Shown here: one piece after another, positions 22,866 through 32,831 of the stretch | How the letters are laid out: each line of letters begins with the position of its first letter | How positions within the stretch are numbered: the stretch's first letter is position 1 | Source of the DNA: Planctomycetaceae bacterium | GTDB lineage: Bacteria > Planctomycetota > Planctomycetia > Planctomycetales > Planctomycetaceae | Length of the DNA: 49,632 nt | Direction: 5' to 3' | Assembly (NCBI GenBank): GCA_016795145.1 | Contig: JAEUII010000447.1 | Span: 1 to 49,632, forward strand | The notes under the pieces: model-generated | What the model saw: the letters and a program-made list of their open reading frames with translations, nothing else | Databases searched by the model: none | Told to the model about the DNA's origin: nothing | Made by a program: the position numbers and the translations under genes

Positions 22866-25790
22866 TCACGTTCGATGAGCAGTGCGAGTATTTGGCGGAA
22901 TCTGCTTTTGTTCGATGGCAGTGGCCATCAGGGCCCAGTCCCTGCTAATGTCCGCGACAAAGTCTTCAGCATCACGCACGACCATCTGACGAACTTCCTC
23001 AAACGTATCACGAGCTGTGACGCGACCCGTTTCAAGTAGTTGAACGGCCTGTTTGCCGGCGACGTCGGCGTCAACCGGGGATCGCTGAATCATCTTTTCC
23101 AGAGAGATTGTTCTTTCAGTCCACTGCTCCGAAGCCATTAAAGTCTGTACAACAGACCGGCTGTCCAGAAGTTGCTCGGCTCTCCGATGCACCAGTTCAA
23201 GCGCAGTCTGTCCACAATTTGCCAGTCTGGCATGAACCTGTTCCACGTACTCGAACAAAGCACTGCGAGATGCCTCGCGCAGCTTGTCAGTGCCTTTGTC
23301 CGTCAATCGCCACCTTCGGCTGAATACTTTCCAGGTTTGCAGGCGAGCCCAGTCTTCAATGAGGGGACTGCCAAGTTCCGAACCTGCAATGAGCAGCTTG
23401 GCAGCACCGATGCCTCCGGCGACGGACAGCAAACCCCAGAGAATCAGTCCCCAGAAGAATGGAATTCCCGTGACCATGAGAACGAACGGAACGATTACCA
23501 GCAGTGCCGTCAGAATTGCGGCGCTTCCCCACCAGTAAGACTGAATTCGGAGCAACGCCTGATCGAAACGCATTTTGGCGAGCGTCTGAAAGCGATTACG
23601 CAGCGGTGCCAGTTCTCCTTCCACCCGAAACAATTCCGTATCCAGTGTTTCAGTAATCTGAGCCATCGTTGACGAGGCGACGGATTCACACAACTCGGAA
23701 TTCTCTTTCTGAAGCTGCCGCAGCGCAGTTTGTCGTGCCGGTGATGCTCCGGCAGCAGCAGCGGCTTCCCGCTCCATGTTGCCTTCCTGCATACGAGCGA
23801 ACAGCAGGTCTGCTTCGCTGGTCCGCAGCAGACCTGCTGCAACCATCTCTTCGATCTGATTTCGCTTGGCCTCACTGAATGCGCATGACTGGTCTTCATA
23901 ATTCGGGAGGCGAACAAGCATCGCTTTTCGAATTCCAGGCCAGTGATCAAAGTCTTTGTCGGCTCGATAGTCGCAGATGGTTCTGCAGACGAATTGGTAG
24001 TAGTTCCACCAGTTCTTCAGGTCTTTGCTGATTTCGCGACGGCCTTCAGCCCAGACGAATCGAAGCCGCCCGGAGAAGAAGCAGTCGTTCACCTGTGAAA
24101 GCCGCTCTTCCCGTTCACGGAGGGCATCTTCGCTTTGATTCACGGAATCATTCAGGTCCAGAGCAAACCTTCGAATAATGGGTTCAATCAGAGAGCCTGT
24201 GACGATTTCTCTGAAGACCCTGCGAAATGACAGCAAACCCGGCTGGTCCGGCTGCAGAACACACCAGTCAATCTCCCGTGACGTCAGGTGCAGCAGCATG
24301 GCTTCTTCGACCTTGCTGACGCGTTGTATAGCGTCCTGACGCCAGGCATCGGCATGCTTGCCCCATCGATTCTGTATCTGCTCCCAGAGTCCCGTTACGG
24401 CGGCTCGGGTCTCCTGCAGGAGCTGGTTTCGGGAATGAGCCGCCTTTTCCCGCCCGGCAGATGCAGAATGAACAAAAGGCCGTTCCACATTCAGAGAGGC
24501 CATTTGCAGCTGGTGGCTGATCAGTAACGGGAGGCTTTTGAGGCGAACGAGAAGGTCTTCATTGGCCTTCAGAAACCAGGACTCTTCGCGGGTGGCGCGT
24601 ATGTGAAGATTCGTATTGGACAGTTCACGTTCTGCAGTTGCCCGTTGTTTCCGGACTCTGTCTGAGATGATCCCGCAGAGGCTGGACGCCATCTGATAGA
24701 AATAATCGTGTTTATGTGAATGGACTTGTGCAGATCTTGTCGCTGCTAACTTCAGCGCTTCTTCATTCAAACGATTCCTGAGATCGTTGATGCCATAAGT
24801 TTCACGCTCTGTGCTGGCGGACTCGGGTATCGCCGTGACAACCATGCGTTTGCGGATTTCTTCCACGGAATAGGGCCATTTTCCTGACCGATCACGGCAT
24901 GAATCATAGATGCGCTTTGAAATGCCGCTGAGCTTTCGTTCAATCTCCGGACTGACATGCCAGACTCCATTGTCTTCACGAATGCCGTTCTCGTTGTCTC
25001 CACGTGAGAGAACAAGATAGAACGGCAGTTCACAGAGATCCTTCCAGAGAATCTCGAACAATGGAACATCATTGCTTGTGAACGCGTTTGCCAGTGGCAT
25101 GGTCACCAGAACAACGTCGCACAAAGGAATCATTGTGCGTGAAAGTTTTTCCAGCTCCCGCAGTTCCATCAGCCGCTTGTGTCCCTCGGCAGATACTCCC
25201 GGTGTATCCAGAAGAATGATGCCGGGCAGCTTGTCAGTCGAACAGCAGTCGGCAACGACAGTTCGTTCTTTGTGGAGGTTCTTTGCAAGGATCGTGAACG
25301 GGCTGATGAACTGACGGTCCTGTTCCTCAAACAGAATGTGGATGGACTCCGTTTGCGGTTCAGAACTCACTGTCTGAATATCCAGTTCCAGCAGCAGATT
25401 GATAAGCCGTGACTTTCCTGCATTGAAAACGCCGAAGACCCCGACAACCAGTGGCCGCTTTCCTTTTTGAGCATGTACGAGAAACGACCTGAGCACCTCA
25501 GCCAGAGTTTCCAGCTTTGAAAATGGATCAGAGTCTGGTTCGTCTTCCAGGGGTTTCGAGAGAAGTGGTGCCAGCCAGTGATGCGGCGATTGAAGAGATG
25601 GGAAGTTGTCCGACACGGACGCTGTATGCTCCGAACGAATGTACCCGCAGAAGGAATCCACCTGCGATGACAGGTCTGCCAGATCCATTTGATGAGTCAT
25701 GTTGGGTCTGCTGTCAGTGGGGAAAAATTTCGCATTTTCGCCGCTCGATGGCTGAACGCGTGATTTCACGACGTCAGAATTCTGTTCCAT
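22866..25790 (-). CDS. Dynamin-like GTPase with membrane segments
   Basis: A 974-residue protein. The G domain (about 110-350) has P-loop GVFNAGKS (120-127) and G3 LLDTPGVSAEGHK. Its G4 is unusual: the expected NKxD appears as SRGD in VLSRGDNENG. A very long helical stalk with coiled coils follows. A strongly hydrophobic stretch of about 50 residues with two predicted membrane passes (about 755-805) comes next, then another helical part. Bacterial dynamin-like proteins have this layout and bind, bend or fuse membranes. The start has GGGAGA upstream on the minus strand. It diverges from the kinase-GTPase fusion across 190 bases, suggesting shared control. Dynamin and ESCRT-like machineries in one island make membrane remodelling a common theme. 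Confidence 0.82.
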   Translation of the reverse strand: MEQNSDVVKSRVQPSSGENAKFFPTDSRPNMTHQMDLADLSSQVDSFCGYIRSEHTASVSDNFPSLQSPHHWLAPLLSKPLEDEPDSDPFSKLETLAEVLRSFLVHAQKGKRPLVVGVFGVFNAGKSRLINLLLELDIQTVSSEPQTESIHILFEEQDRQFISPFTILAKNLHKERTVVADCCSTDKLPGIILLDTPGVSAEGHKRLMELRELEKLSRTMIPLCDVVLVTMPLANAFTSNDVPLFEILWKDLCELPFYLVLSRGDNENGIREDNGVWHVSPEIERKLSGISKRIYDSCRDRSGKWPYSVEEIRKRMVVTAIPESASTERETYGINDLRNRLNEEALKLAATRSAQVHSHKHDYFYQMASSLCGIISDRVRKQRATAERELSNTNLHIRATREESWFLKANEDLLVRLKSLPLLISHQLQMASLNVERPFVHSASAGREKAAHSRNQLLQETRAAVTGLWEQIQNRWGKHADAWRQDAIQRVSKVEEAMLLHLTSREIDWCVLQPDQPGLLSFRRVFREIVTGSLIEPIIRRFALDLNDSVNQSEDALREREERLSQVNDCFFSGRLRFVWAEGRREISKDLKNWWNYYQFVCRTICDYRADKDFDHWPGIRKAMLVRLPNYEDQSCAFSEAKRNQIEEMVAAGLLRTSEADLLFARMQEGNMEREAAAAAGASPARQTALRQLQKENSELCESVASSTMAQITETLDTELFRVEGELAPLRNRFQTLAKMRFDQALLRIQSYWWGSAAILTALLVIVPFVLMVTGIPFFWGLILWGLLSVAGGIGAAKLLIAGSELGSPLIEDWARLQTWKVFSRRWRLTDKGTDKLREASRSALFEYVEQVHARLANCGQTALELVHRRAEQLLDSRSVVQTLMASEQWTERTISLEKMIQRSPVDADVAGKQAVQLLETGRVTARDTFEEVRQMVVRDAEDFVADISRDWALMATAIEQKQIPPNTRTAHRT

Positions 25791-25980
25791 GAGTGTCTCC
25801 CGCTGTGTATTGACAGGGTTGTGCGTTGAATTTGACTGCCAACACTTCGGTTAAGGACGTTTTGTCGGCGATCTTGCACGATATTATTGTAAGGCGAGTG
25901 GACCATTTGCCTTGCAACTCAAATGTGTCTGTGACAAGACGTTGATCCTTTGACAATGGCAGGAATGGTCAGGACCTTTT
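25791..25980. promoter_or_regulatory. Divergent promoter region between dynamin-like and kinase-GTPase genes
   Basis: A 190-base gap shared by two divergently transcribed genes. It contains an AT-rich core around 25875-25895 (GATATTATTGTAAGG), which offers -10-like hexamers on both strands (TATTAT forward, TAATAT reverse). A TTGACA at 25950-25955 lies too close to the start codon for a plain promoter of the plus-strand gene. Assignment is tentative. Confidence 0.4.
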
Positions 25981-28407
25981 ATGGCAGAGACACCGGAATC
26001 TCAAGGCCCCACGCGATCTCACAGCGTCAGCAGTCCGATGCAGGACTTTGTGCTGACGCCCAACATCAAGCTTCGGGAAAAGCTTGGGGCTGGTGGAATG
26101 GGAGAAGTCTGGAAGGCAGATCACTATGGACATCAGACCTCCGTCGCCGTCAAATTTCTGGACAAGAGACTCCGATCAAGCAGTCGACATATTGAGCGCT
26201 TTCGGAGTGTGCTGAGCGTCGTTAGCGGATTTCAGCATCCGCACGTCTGTCCGCTTTTCGAAAGTGGTGAGCATAAAGAACTGGGCCCGTGGATCGCCAT
26301 GAAGCTGATTCAGGGGCATAATCTGGAAATCTACAGGCAGACACGTCTTGGCACCCATGGTTATATGCCAATATCCGAGGTGATCGAAATTCTGGAGCAG
26401 GCGGCATCTGCGCTGGATTACTTTCACAGTCCGCAGTCTTTTCATCCCGAAAACACCGGGGCGATTCACTGTGACATCAAACCATCCAACATCGGAATCA
26501 CGATTCACCCGGAGACCAGACGACCCTGTGTTCAGTTGCTGGATTTTGGACTCGCAATCAGCATCCCTGACACGGAAAGGTGGTTAGCCGGTCAGGAAGT
26601 CTATGGTACTCGCGAGTATATGGCGCCAGAGCAGCAGCACGGTCAGCGACCAGTTCCGAATACGGACCAGTATGCACTTGCAGTTGTCGCCTACGAACTT
26701 CTCGCCAACAGCAAGCCGTACGCGGGCTCACGACAGCCAGACACCAGAATCAGCATGATTCGCGGCCTGCATCAGGTCCACGACGTTTTTCGGAAAGCGC
26801 TGGCCTGGAAACCGGAAGATCGGTTTGCGAACTGCCAGGAGTTTGTGGAGGCTCTGAAGGAGAAACTTGTCGATGTTCAGGATATTCAGCTGAATGCAGG
26901 GAGCCGAGTGACCGGTATAGAATTCTCTTCCATCATGCCTTCTGTGCGTGGTGCCAGCGAGACTGTCCCGAGCGCTCGCCGCGGGACGGACAAACAGCAA
27001 AAACCCCTGGATCAGCGGTTCACGGAAAAGACGGAGTTACTGCAACAGGCAGAAGCGGAACTGGTTGAGATTGAGAATGACCTTGCGGCATCACAGAAAA
27101 GCATCCGGATCGGAGTCATAGGGACTCGAGGTGCCGGAAAGTCCACCTTGTTTGCAAGCTGGTATCTGTTTCGTGGAGATCGTCGATTCGATCTGGACCT
27201 GATCGCCGCGGGCGAAACACTGGAATACCTTCGGAACGTTGCGGATCAGCTTCGCAAACACGGCACGACAGATGCCACTCCGATGGCCGAACCGAACAGA
27301 CTGTCGTTCCGAATCTCATGTGAAGGACGTCAGTGGGAGGTGGAAACCATCGACTTCAGCGGCGAGTTATTGAACCCTCGCGGGCGTGAAGATCGCATCC
27401 TGGCAACGTCCACTCATGAGTTTCTGCGTTCCTGTGATGTTGTCATGCTGCTGTATGATCCTTCTGAGACGGAGATCAGCCTGCTGGACAGCATCGATAG
27501 TCTGTTCCAGAGCAGGATTGAGGAAGTCGTTCTGCTCATGACCAAATTCGATCGCCTGGGCTATGAAACAGGTTCCGGCAGGCCGTTTAAGGAGTGGTTC
27601 CTGGAGTTCATGAGCAATCATCCAGTCCTGAGTTCTCTCTTCAATAAGGTCAAGCAATCTTACAGCAGGAGCCGTCTGACTGTGGTCCCGGTCTCAGCGA
27701 CCGGTGGCAACCTGATTCCTGAGCCGGGCAACGTTCTTGAACTGGCTCAGTTTGAGCCATTTCAGATCTTTGTCCCGCTGATGCTGGGATTCCGTCGACG
27801 AAAGACTCGAATCGATGAAATCGAAACACGCCGGAAGAATGTGCAGAAGCGACTGGATTCCCTTCGTCCCGCGGTACAGCAGATCAGTCAGCGAATTCAA
27901 AAACGAACAGCCAGAATTGAGCGATACCGAACGTTCCTGGTCAAGACAGATGAGTTGCTTCAGCAAAAACTTCTGATGTCTCCTGTGCCGGTGAAGTCCC
28001 TTGGGGTGATGCTGGAACGAATCGAGAAGGTCAGGGAAACGCTGAACGGGTTGAAGCAGAAAGACCTGGTGAAACAGGCGGATGACCTGATCCGTCAGAT
28101 CAGGAGGGCCTTGAAGAATACCGAGCCGACCGACATTCGCGCTCAGCTTCAGCAACTGAAAGGACAGATCGAACATCCCGAACTACTCATTTTCGTGCAG
28201 CAGGCAGGAAAGATCCGGGAGGATCTGGATATCCTTCTGCAGCGATGTGAAAAAGCCCGTTTGCGTGAGCAGGCGACGGAGGTTCGGCTGTTGCAGGCTC
28301 GGGTCGGATCACGTCTGGCAAAAGTTGCCCTGAGCTGTTTTGGGGTGATTTTCGGAGCTTTGTGCGGCTTCATGCTGATAGCGAAACTCATCTCTCTGTT
28401 GTCTTAA
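25981..28407 (+). CDS. Ser/Thr kinase-GTPase fusion with C-terminal membrane anchor
   Basis: An 808-residue fusion. Kinase domain (about 25-290): glycine loop LGAGGMG (35-41), Lys58, HCD 153-155, DFG 178-180, APE 205-207, so it is probably active. After a linker, a GTPase domain starts at about 364 with P-loop GTRGAGKST (371-379). It contains an IDFSGE segment at the G3 position and TKFD in LLMTKFDRLG as G4. A coiled coil (about 600-770) leads to a C-terminal transmembrane helix in the last 30 residues, so the enzyme parts face the cytoplasm. Having both activities in one chain implies that phosphorylation and GTP state are directly coupled. The next gene, with a tail anchor of its own, begins within 70 bases and is likely its partner. 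The start at 25981 has AGGA upstream. Confidence 0.88.
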   Translation: MAETPESQGPTRSHSVSSPMQDFVLTPNIKLREKLGAGGMGEVWKADHYGHQTSVAVKFLDKRLRSSSRHIERFRSVLSVVSGFQHPHVCPLFESGEHKELGPWIAMKLIQGHNLEIYRQTRLGTHGYMPISEVIEILEQAASALDYFHSPQSFHPENTGAIHCDIKPSNIGITIHPETRRPCVQLLDFGLAISIPDTERWLAGQEVYGTREYMAPEQQHGQRPVPNTDQYALAVVAYELLANSKPYAGSRQPDTRISMIRGLHQVHDVFRKALAWKPEDRFANCQEFVEALKEKLVDVQDIQLNAGSRVTGIEFSSIMPSVRGASETVPSARRGTDKQQKPLDQRFTEKTELLQQAEAELVEIENDLAASQKSIRIGVIGTRGAGKSTLFASWYLFRGDRRFDLDLIAAGETLEYLRNVADQLRKHGTTDATPMAEPNRLSFRISCEGRQWEVETIDFSGELLNPRGREDRILATSTHEFLRSCDVVMLLYDPSETEISLLDSIDSLFQSRIEEVVLLMTKFDRLGYETGSGRPFKEWFLEFMSNHPVLSSLFNKVKQSYSRSRLTVVPVSATGGNLIPEPGNVLELAQFEPFQIFVPLMLGFRRRKTRIDEIETRRKNVQKRLDSLRPAVQQISQRIQKRTARIERYRTFLVKTDELLQQKLLMSPVPVKSLGVMLERIEKVRETLNGLKQKDLVKQADDLIRQIRRALKNTEPTDIRAQLQQLKGQIEHPELLIFVQQAGKIREDLDILLQRCEKARLREQATEVRLLQARVGSRLAKVALSCFGVIFGALCGFMLIAKLISLLS

Positions 28408-28477
28408 GAGCATCGATCCGATGACCTTAGATGATGGCGGGCTTCTGCAGACTGAATCAACAGGCAAGGAACAGGTG

Positions 28478-29251
28478 ATGCCACTCGAGGAAACAATGCT
28501 CCGAATTCCCGTCGTCTTTCATCGCTGGTTCGAAAATGGTGCAGGATGGGCATGCGACGAAACTCTGATCGCTCATCTGCCCGAAATTGTCCGAGAAACT
28601 GGTCCGTTTATGAACGGTGCAGAAAAGGGGACATGTTTTGAACGAACGCTCAGTATCGGGCACCTGATCGGCATTGTGGAGCACGATCCCAAGTGCCCGG
28701 ATACGAAAGCTGTCGCCCGCCGCCCATTCATTCTGACGGCAGCGGTCGTTTCAAACGACCTCGCTGCAAAAATCGAAACCAAGGGCGGGAAATGGCAGGA
28801 TCTGATTGTCGATGGTCTCATCGGATTTGCCGTCCCCACGGTTCGGGATGAAAACGGCCGTTACAGTTTTCAGGTTCCGGCCAGACGGGTCAGCACATTT
28901 CCCGAGAACCGCGTGACAGCGCATGCAGATCGCCATACAGAAACCCGTATTCAACAACTGGAACAAGGCCTCGTCTCGCTCCGTAATGAAGTCGGCAGAC
29001 TTCAGAAAGAGGTTTTGGATTTACGATCCAGAGAACGAAGTGCCGCACAACGCTCTGAAGGACCATGGCCGCCGCAGTCTGTCTTGCCGGGCCGTCCGGA
29101 TGGGGCACAGAGCCCGCTGCCGTCTCGGGCGAGACTCCATGGAGCCGAGTATGGCGATCGCAGATCGGGAATTCTGTCCCGGCCATGGACATGGTTAGTT
29201 CTCGGTGGAATTGTCCTTGGGGTGTATGCGTTCCTGAAAGTTCTGTTGTAA
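28478..29251 (+). CDS. Tail-anchored protein, probable partner of the kinase-GTPase
   Basis: About 257 residues of unknown family. Residues 5-145 look globular with mixed strands and helices (LRIPVVFHRWF near the start). Residues about 160-190 form a short coiled coil (QQLEQGLVSLRNEVGRLQKEV). A Pro/Arg/Ser-rich stretch follows, and the last 20 residues are a transmembrane helix ending in a short tail. The upstream gene also ends in a membrane helix, so the two proteins would sit side by side in the membrane. I chose ATG 28478 because AAGGA lies seven bases before it; ATG 28421 would add 19 residues. The pairing resembles that of the small GTPase and its 292-residue neighbour at 13532-15353, although I see no clear sequence similarity. 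Confidence 0.6.
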   Translation: MPLEETMLRIPVVFHRWFENGAGWACDETLIAHLPEIVRETGPFMNGAEKGTCFERTLSIGHLIGIVEHDPKCPDTKAVARRPFILTAAVVSNDLAAKIETKGGKWQDLIVDGLIGFAVPTVRDENGRYSFQVPARRVSTFPENRVTAHADRHTETRIQQLEQGLVSLRNEVGRLQKEVLDLRSRERSAAQRSEGPWPPQSVLPGRPDGAQSPLPSRARLHGAEYGDRRSGILSRPWTWLVLGGIVLGVYAFLKVLL

Positions 29252-29441
29252 TCCGTACTACCACCAACGCCGCGAATTCCATTCGATGGGTTGACTTGCT
29301 GCCCATGGCCTGTTTCGGCACCACGCCTGCAATCAGAACGAATCGCGATTCTCTTGTAAGGTCGTCGCTCTTTCGCCCTTGAGGTCGGACAAGAGCCGTC
29401 ATTGTCAGATGGCTTCCTGTCTTACTCGAGGGAGATTCGTG

Positions 29442-30914
29442 ATGCTTTGCCGAACCGGTCATGTGCGTATTACCGCGGCCCTGCTGCTGGCACAAATTTT
29501 GACGGGACTTCACCCCGTTCTGGGGCAACCTCTGCAGGAGCCTGTGGCTCCGCCGGGAGTCGAAAACAGTCTGCCGGCACCGAACCAGGAAGCGGTGCTG
29601 CGATACCCGCTGTATGTCACCCCTTATGATATCATGACGGCTGAAGATGAGTTCTATTACCATCACCTCAGCAAGCTCTGCCAGGGAGGCGACGTTGCCG
29701 AATGGCCCATTGTCAAAACGATCGTCAATCTGGGGACCGACTTTCTGGACGCGAATGCTCTTGCCGCCGCGGCCAACTGGAAGATCAACATCTCGGAGCA
29801 GCCTCGTGCGAGGCACATTACACAAATGGTCCGGGAATGTGCCGACATTCTTGGTGTTGAGCCACCTCCCACATATATCGAAGGTGATCCGTATCCAAAC
29901 GCGTATGTGACCGGAATCGGTCATCCCCATATGCTGGTCCTGACTTCCGGGCTGGTTGAACTGTATGCCGACTCGCCGGATGAACTGCGTTTCATTATTG
30001 GCCACGAACTCGGGCACATTAAGTCACAGCATCTGCGGACTCATTTGCTTGGGCGATTCATTCTGCTGCCACTGATCGCACGTTTGCGAATCGATGGTGT
30101 CGAAAAGGTCAGCTCGCTCCTGGCCAATGTCGCCATCAAACTCACCGTCTTTGGCACCCTGATGCACTGGTACCGTGCGTCAGAATTCTCGGCAGACCGT
30201 GCCGGGCTGATCTGCGTTGGTGGCCGAGTCAGCGTGGCTCAGCAGGCACTGGTGCGATTGCTGCATCAGACTCGTCAGTCCAACAAGCTCATGGACAAGG
30301 ACACGGAAGAATTTGATGTCCGACAGATCAAACGCGACCAGACCGACCTTCGTCACCGACCCATGGTGGAGATCTTCAGCTTTCTCTATCAGTTCGGCAC
30401 GACTCACCCGTTCATTGCCGACCGATGCATCGAGCTGGAGAACTGGAGTCAGTCGGAAGACTATGAACAGCTGATGAGTCGTCCGAAGAAGCAGGATCTC
30501 AGAATCCAGGTGACATCGATTCAGATCACCAACATTCCGGCCACTGATACTTATGTTCCAGCAGTCGACAGCGGCGAAACGGATCCACTTGTCGAAATTA
30601 CCTACAACGGGATCACTCACCAGCCACGTTACCAGTCTGACCGCACCTCCGTGACCTGGGACCAGCTGGATTTCCGGTACGACCATGTGGCCAGTGCCGG
30701 ATTCATTGTCGACCTCTACGACTACAACACCGTGCTCCCCAATCGTCTGGTTGGCTCAGTGCGACTAACTGTCGACGGCCAAGTCCCCGGGGACTACGAA
30801 ACGACCGGGGCTCTGGCACTGGACATTGAAAAGGAATCGACGATCGTCGATCTTCCCACTGTGGTCGTAAAGTATCGAATTGAGAAAGTGGAAGAGACGG
30901 TCGGCACACGCTGA
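29442..30914 (+). CDS. M48-family metallopeptidase, exported, with C2-like C-terminal domain
   Basis: A 490-residue zinc peptidase. An N-terminal signal peptide (about 1-29, ending in HPVLGQ) precedes the catalytic domain. The zinc motif is HELGH (188-192), and the third ligand is probably Glu248 in SEFSADRAG. This Ste24/HtpX-type core usually has membrane helices; here only moderately hydrophobic segments follow the motif, as in BepA/LoiP-like periplasmic members. From about 365 a beta-rich domain with DPLVEITYNG, a TSVTW strand and VDLYDYN resembles a C2 domain, which might bind membrane or calcium. I chose ATG 29442 because GGGAGA precedes it and the signal peptide begins there. A perfect terminator follows the gene. 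It could process exported parts of the island or envelope proteins. Confidence 0.82.
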   Translation: MLCRTGHVRITAALLLAQILTGLHPVLGQPLQEPVAPPGVENSLPAPNQEAVLRYPLYVTPYDIMTAEDEFYYHHLSKLCQGGDVAEWPIVKTIVNLGTDFLDANALAAAANWKINISEQPRARHITQMVRECADILGVEPPPTYIEGDPYPNAYVTGIGHPHMLVLTSGLVELYADSPDELRFIIGHELGHIKSQHLRTHLLGRFILLPLIARLRIDGVEKVSSLLANVAIKLTVFGTLMHWYRASEFSADRAGLICVGGRVSVAQQALVRLLHQTRQSNKLMDKDTEEFDVRQIKRDQTDLRHRPMVEIFSFLYQFGTTHPFIADRCIELENWSQSEDYEQLMSRPKKQDLRIQVTSIQITNIPATDTYVPAVDSGETDPLVEITYNGITHQPRYQSDRTSVTWDQLDFRYDHVASAGFIVDLYDYNTVLPNRLVGSVRLTVDGQVPGDYETTGALALDIEKESTIVDLPTVVVKYRIEKVEETVGTR

Positions 30915-30958
30915 CCCGCACGATGTTTCTGCTGAGTAAGTCATGTCGGAACCATGAA

Positions 30959-30987
30959 GCTGCCTCGAAATTCGAGGCAGCCTTTTC
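30959..30987 (+). terminator. Rho-independent terminator after the M48 peptidase gene
   Basis: Long self-complementary stem GCTGCCTCGAA / TTCGAGGCAGC (30959-30969 with 30971-30981) followed by CTTTTCC. The innermost pairs must open to form a loop. It separates the peptidase from the next kinase gene. Confidence 0.85.
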
Positions 30988-31174
30988 CGTTGATTACTGC
31001 ACTAACTTTTTGGCGTGTGTCATTGACGAAGATGAGACCTCTGCACATTCTTTAGAGGCCGTCTGACAACCATTCACGCGGTATCCTGAATCTTCAGGTT
31101 GAGCAGCAGCGGACTCCTTTGGGTGAAGGGGCTCTACAGCTCCATGTCAGGCCTTTTGTACTGAAACAGCAATC

Positions 31175-32719
31175 ATGGCAGAGTCCTTTGAGTCACGTTC
31201 GAATTTGGAAACCCGTGGTCCCGGGAATTTTGCAGAGTTGCTTCGTCCGAACAGTCGTGTGGGACGTTTTGTACTGCAGCAATTCCTCGGTGAAGGCGGG
31301 ATGGGCAGCGTTTGGCTGGCCGAAGATCCGACCCGCAAGGATGACGTGCGGGACGGTCTGGTTGTGCTGAAGTTTTTGCGAGATGACATCAGGCGATGTC
31401 CGGAAGCTGTTGAGCAATTCAAGTCCAGTTATCGCAGGGTGCAGCAGTTGTTTCACGAGCACATCTGTCCGCTGCTGGATCTGGGTGATGACGATCGGTT
31501 CGGAGCGTTTCAGGTGATGCCGTTTGTAAGAGGTATGACACTTCTGGAACTGCTGAAGAAGGAAGATCCAAACAGGAACGGACTGCCTCCCGCCCGAGTT
31601 GTCGCGATTCTGCAGCCGGTTGCGAAGGCTCTGGATTATGCACATCGTGAAGGCCTGATTCATCGCGACATCAAGCCCGGCAACATCATGGTCGACCCGC
31701 AGACAGGCAAGGTTTTTGTCGTGGACTTCGGACTGGCCGCCGAAGTTCGGACCAGCATGTCGATGCACAGTCGTTCGGCCATGCAGGTCAGCGGTACGGA
31801 ACCGTACATGGCTCCCGAGCAATGGCTGGGCCAGGCACAGGATGGCCGCAGTGATCAGTACAGTCTTGCGGTTGTCGCCTGGCAAATGCTCACCGGCTCA
31901 TTGCCCTACCAGGGCAGCGGCATGCAACTGGGATTCGCTGTCACGAATGGACCGATTCCTCAATTGCAAAGCCCCCATCGACCACTGCGGGACGTGTTCG
32001 CAAAGGCACTGGCAAAAGACAGAAAAGACCGATTCGAAACGTGCAGAGCGTTCTTAAGCACCTTTGAAGCCACGAATGTGTTCTCAGAGAACGATAAGTT
32101 AGACGCTTTAAATGAATCGGAGAGGACCACAACACCCCCAAGATCAACGTCCAGCTCACCTTCAAATGGCAATGTCGGTCGAGACAAGAGAGAAAATGCA
32201 TCAACAGCCATTCCTTTAACGGACTCTGTAAAGCGATCCTTCGGTACCGAGTCCACCGAGTCGCACGTTGGCAAATCCAGTTTCGCCGTATCGAATGAGG
32301 ATGCGATCACTTCGCACACGATTGTGAGCATAATCAACAGCACATATGTGAGCAGACGATTTTGGTATCTGGGTACGCCTATCTACACAATCCCAAACAT
32401 ACCAAATGCCCTGCTCAACAATGCCTGTATTGCCGCAGCAGTACCGACAAGCGAGAATGTTGTTGGAGTACTTTCATTCGGCATCTGGTTCTGGGCCCGA
32501 TATGTTGTCTTCACGGAAGCACGAATCTACTACGGCACAATTCGCAATTTAGGTCGCGATTCCATATCATACAGTGATCTAAAGCAGCTGAATTTCAGAT
32601 GGAGAGTCGGTTGGCCGGCGACTGTTGAGATTGGGGACAAAAAGAACTGGGCCATGGGCGGTCAGTGTGGTTTCCTTGTGGATCTTCTTACCAGACTTAA
32701 GCTCGCCCATTCTCAGTAG
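31175..32719 (+). CDS. Ser/Thr kinase with C-terminal PH-like domain
   Basis: A 514-residue protein. The kinase domain has glycine loop LGEGGMG (38-44), Lys66, HRD 163-165, DFG from 184 and an APE motif, so it should be active. Its first 184 residues align without gaps to the kinase of the second DGR target (42113-44020): Lys66, Asp165 and Asp184 share numbering, and phrases such as RRVQ, HEHICPL, NGLP, KALDYAHR and MQLGFAV are shared. The two genes are therefore recent paralogues in the kinase part with exchanged C-termini. A Ser/Thr-rich linker (about 290-380) leads to a beta-rich C-terminal domain (about 385-510) that resembles bacterial PH-like domains and may bind membrane. The ribosome site is weak. 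Confidence 0.85.
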   Translation: MAESFESRSNLETRGPGNFAELLRPNSRVGRFVLQQFLGEGGMGSVWLAEDPTRKDDVRDGLVVLKFLRDDIRRCPEAVEQFKSSYRRVQQLFHEHICPLLDLGDDDRFGAFQVMPFVRGMTLLELLKKEDPNRNGLPPARVVAILQPVAKALDYAHREGLIHRDIKPGNIMVDPQTGKVFVVDFGLAAEVRTSMSMHSRSAMQVSGTEPYMAPEQWLGQAQDGRSDQYSLAVVAWQMLTGSLPYQGSGMQLGFAVTNGPIPQLQSPHRPLRDVFAKALAKDRKDRFETCRAFLSTFEATNVFSENDKLDALNESERTTTPPRSTSSSPSNGNVGRDKRENASTAIPLTDSVKRSFGTESTESHVGKSSFAVSNEDAITSHTIVSIINSTYVSRRFWYLGTPIYTIPNIPNALLNNACIAAAVPTSENVVGVLSFGIWFWARYVVFTEARIYYGTIRNLGRDSISYSDLKQLNFRWRVGWPATVEIGDKKNWAMGGQCGFLVDLLTRLKLAHSQ

Positions 32720-32831
32720 GATGCCGTGCTGAGAGGCGGGGCCACGGCGAAGTGGAACTGAGTTATCCCGTCGTCTCTGGAGTGCGGGCGGTTATCCTGT
32801 TTCGCTGAGCCATACAATCACAGAGTGTAAC

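Noticed and set aside
28890..30017. A 375-codon open frame on the minus strand
   Set aside because: It lies antisense to the M48 peptidase and its upstream neighbour, has no recognisable domain, and mirrors their codons. The plus-strand genes have motifs and ribosome sites.
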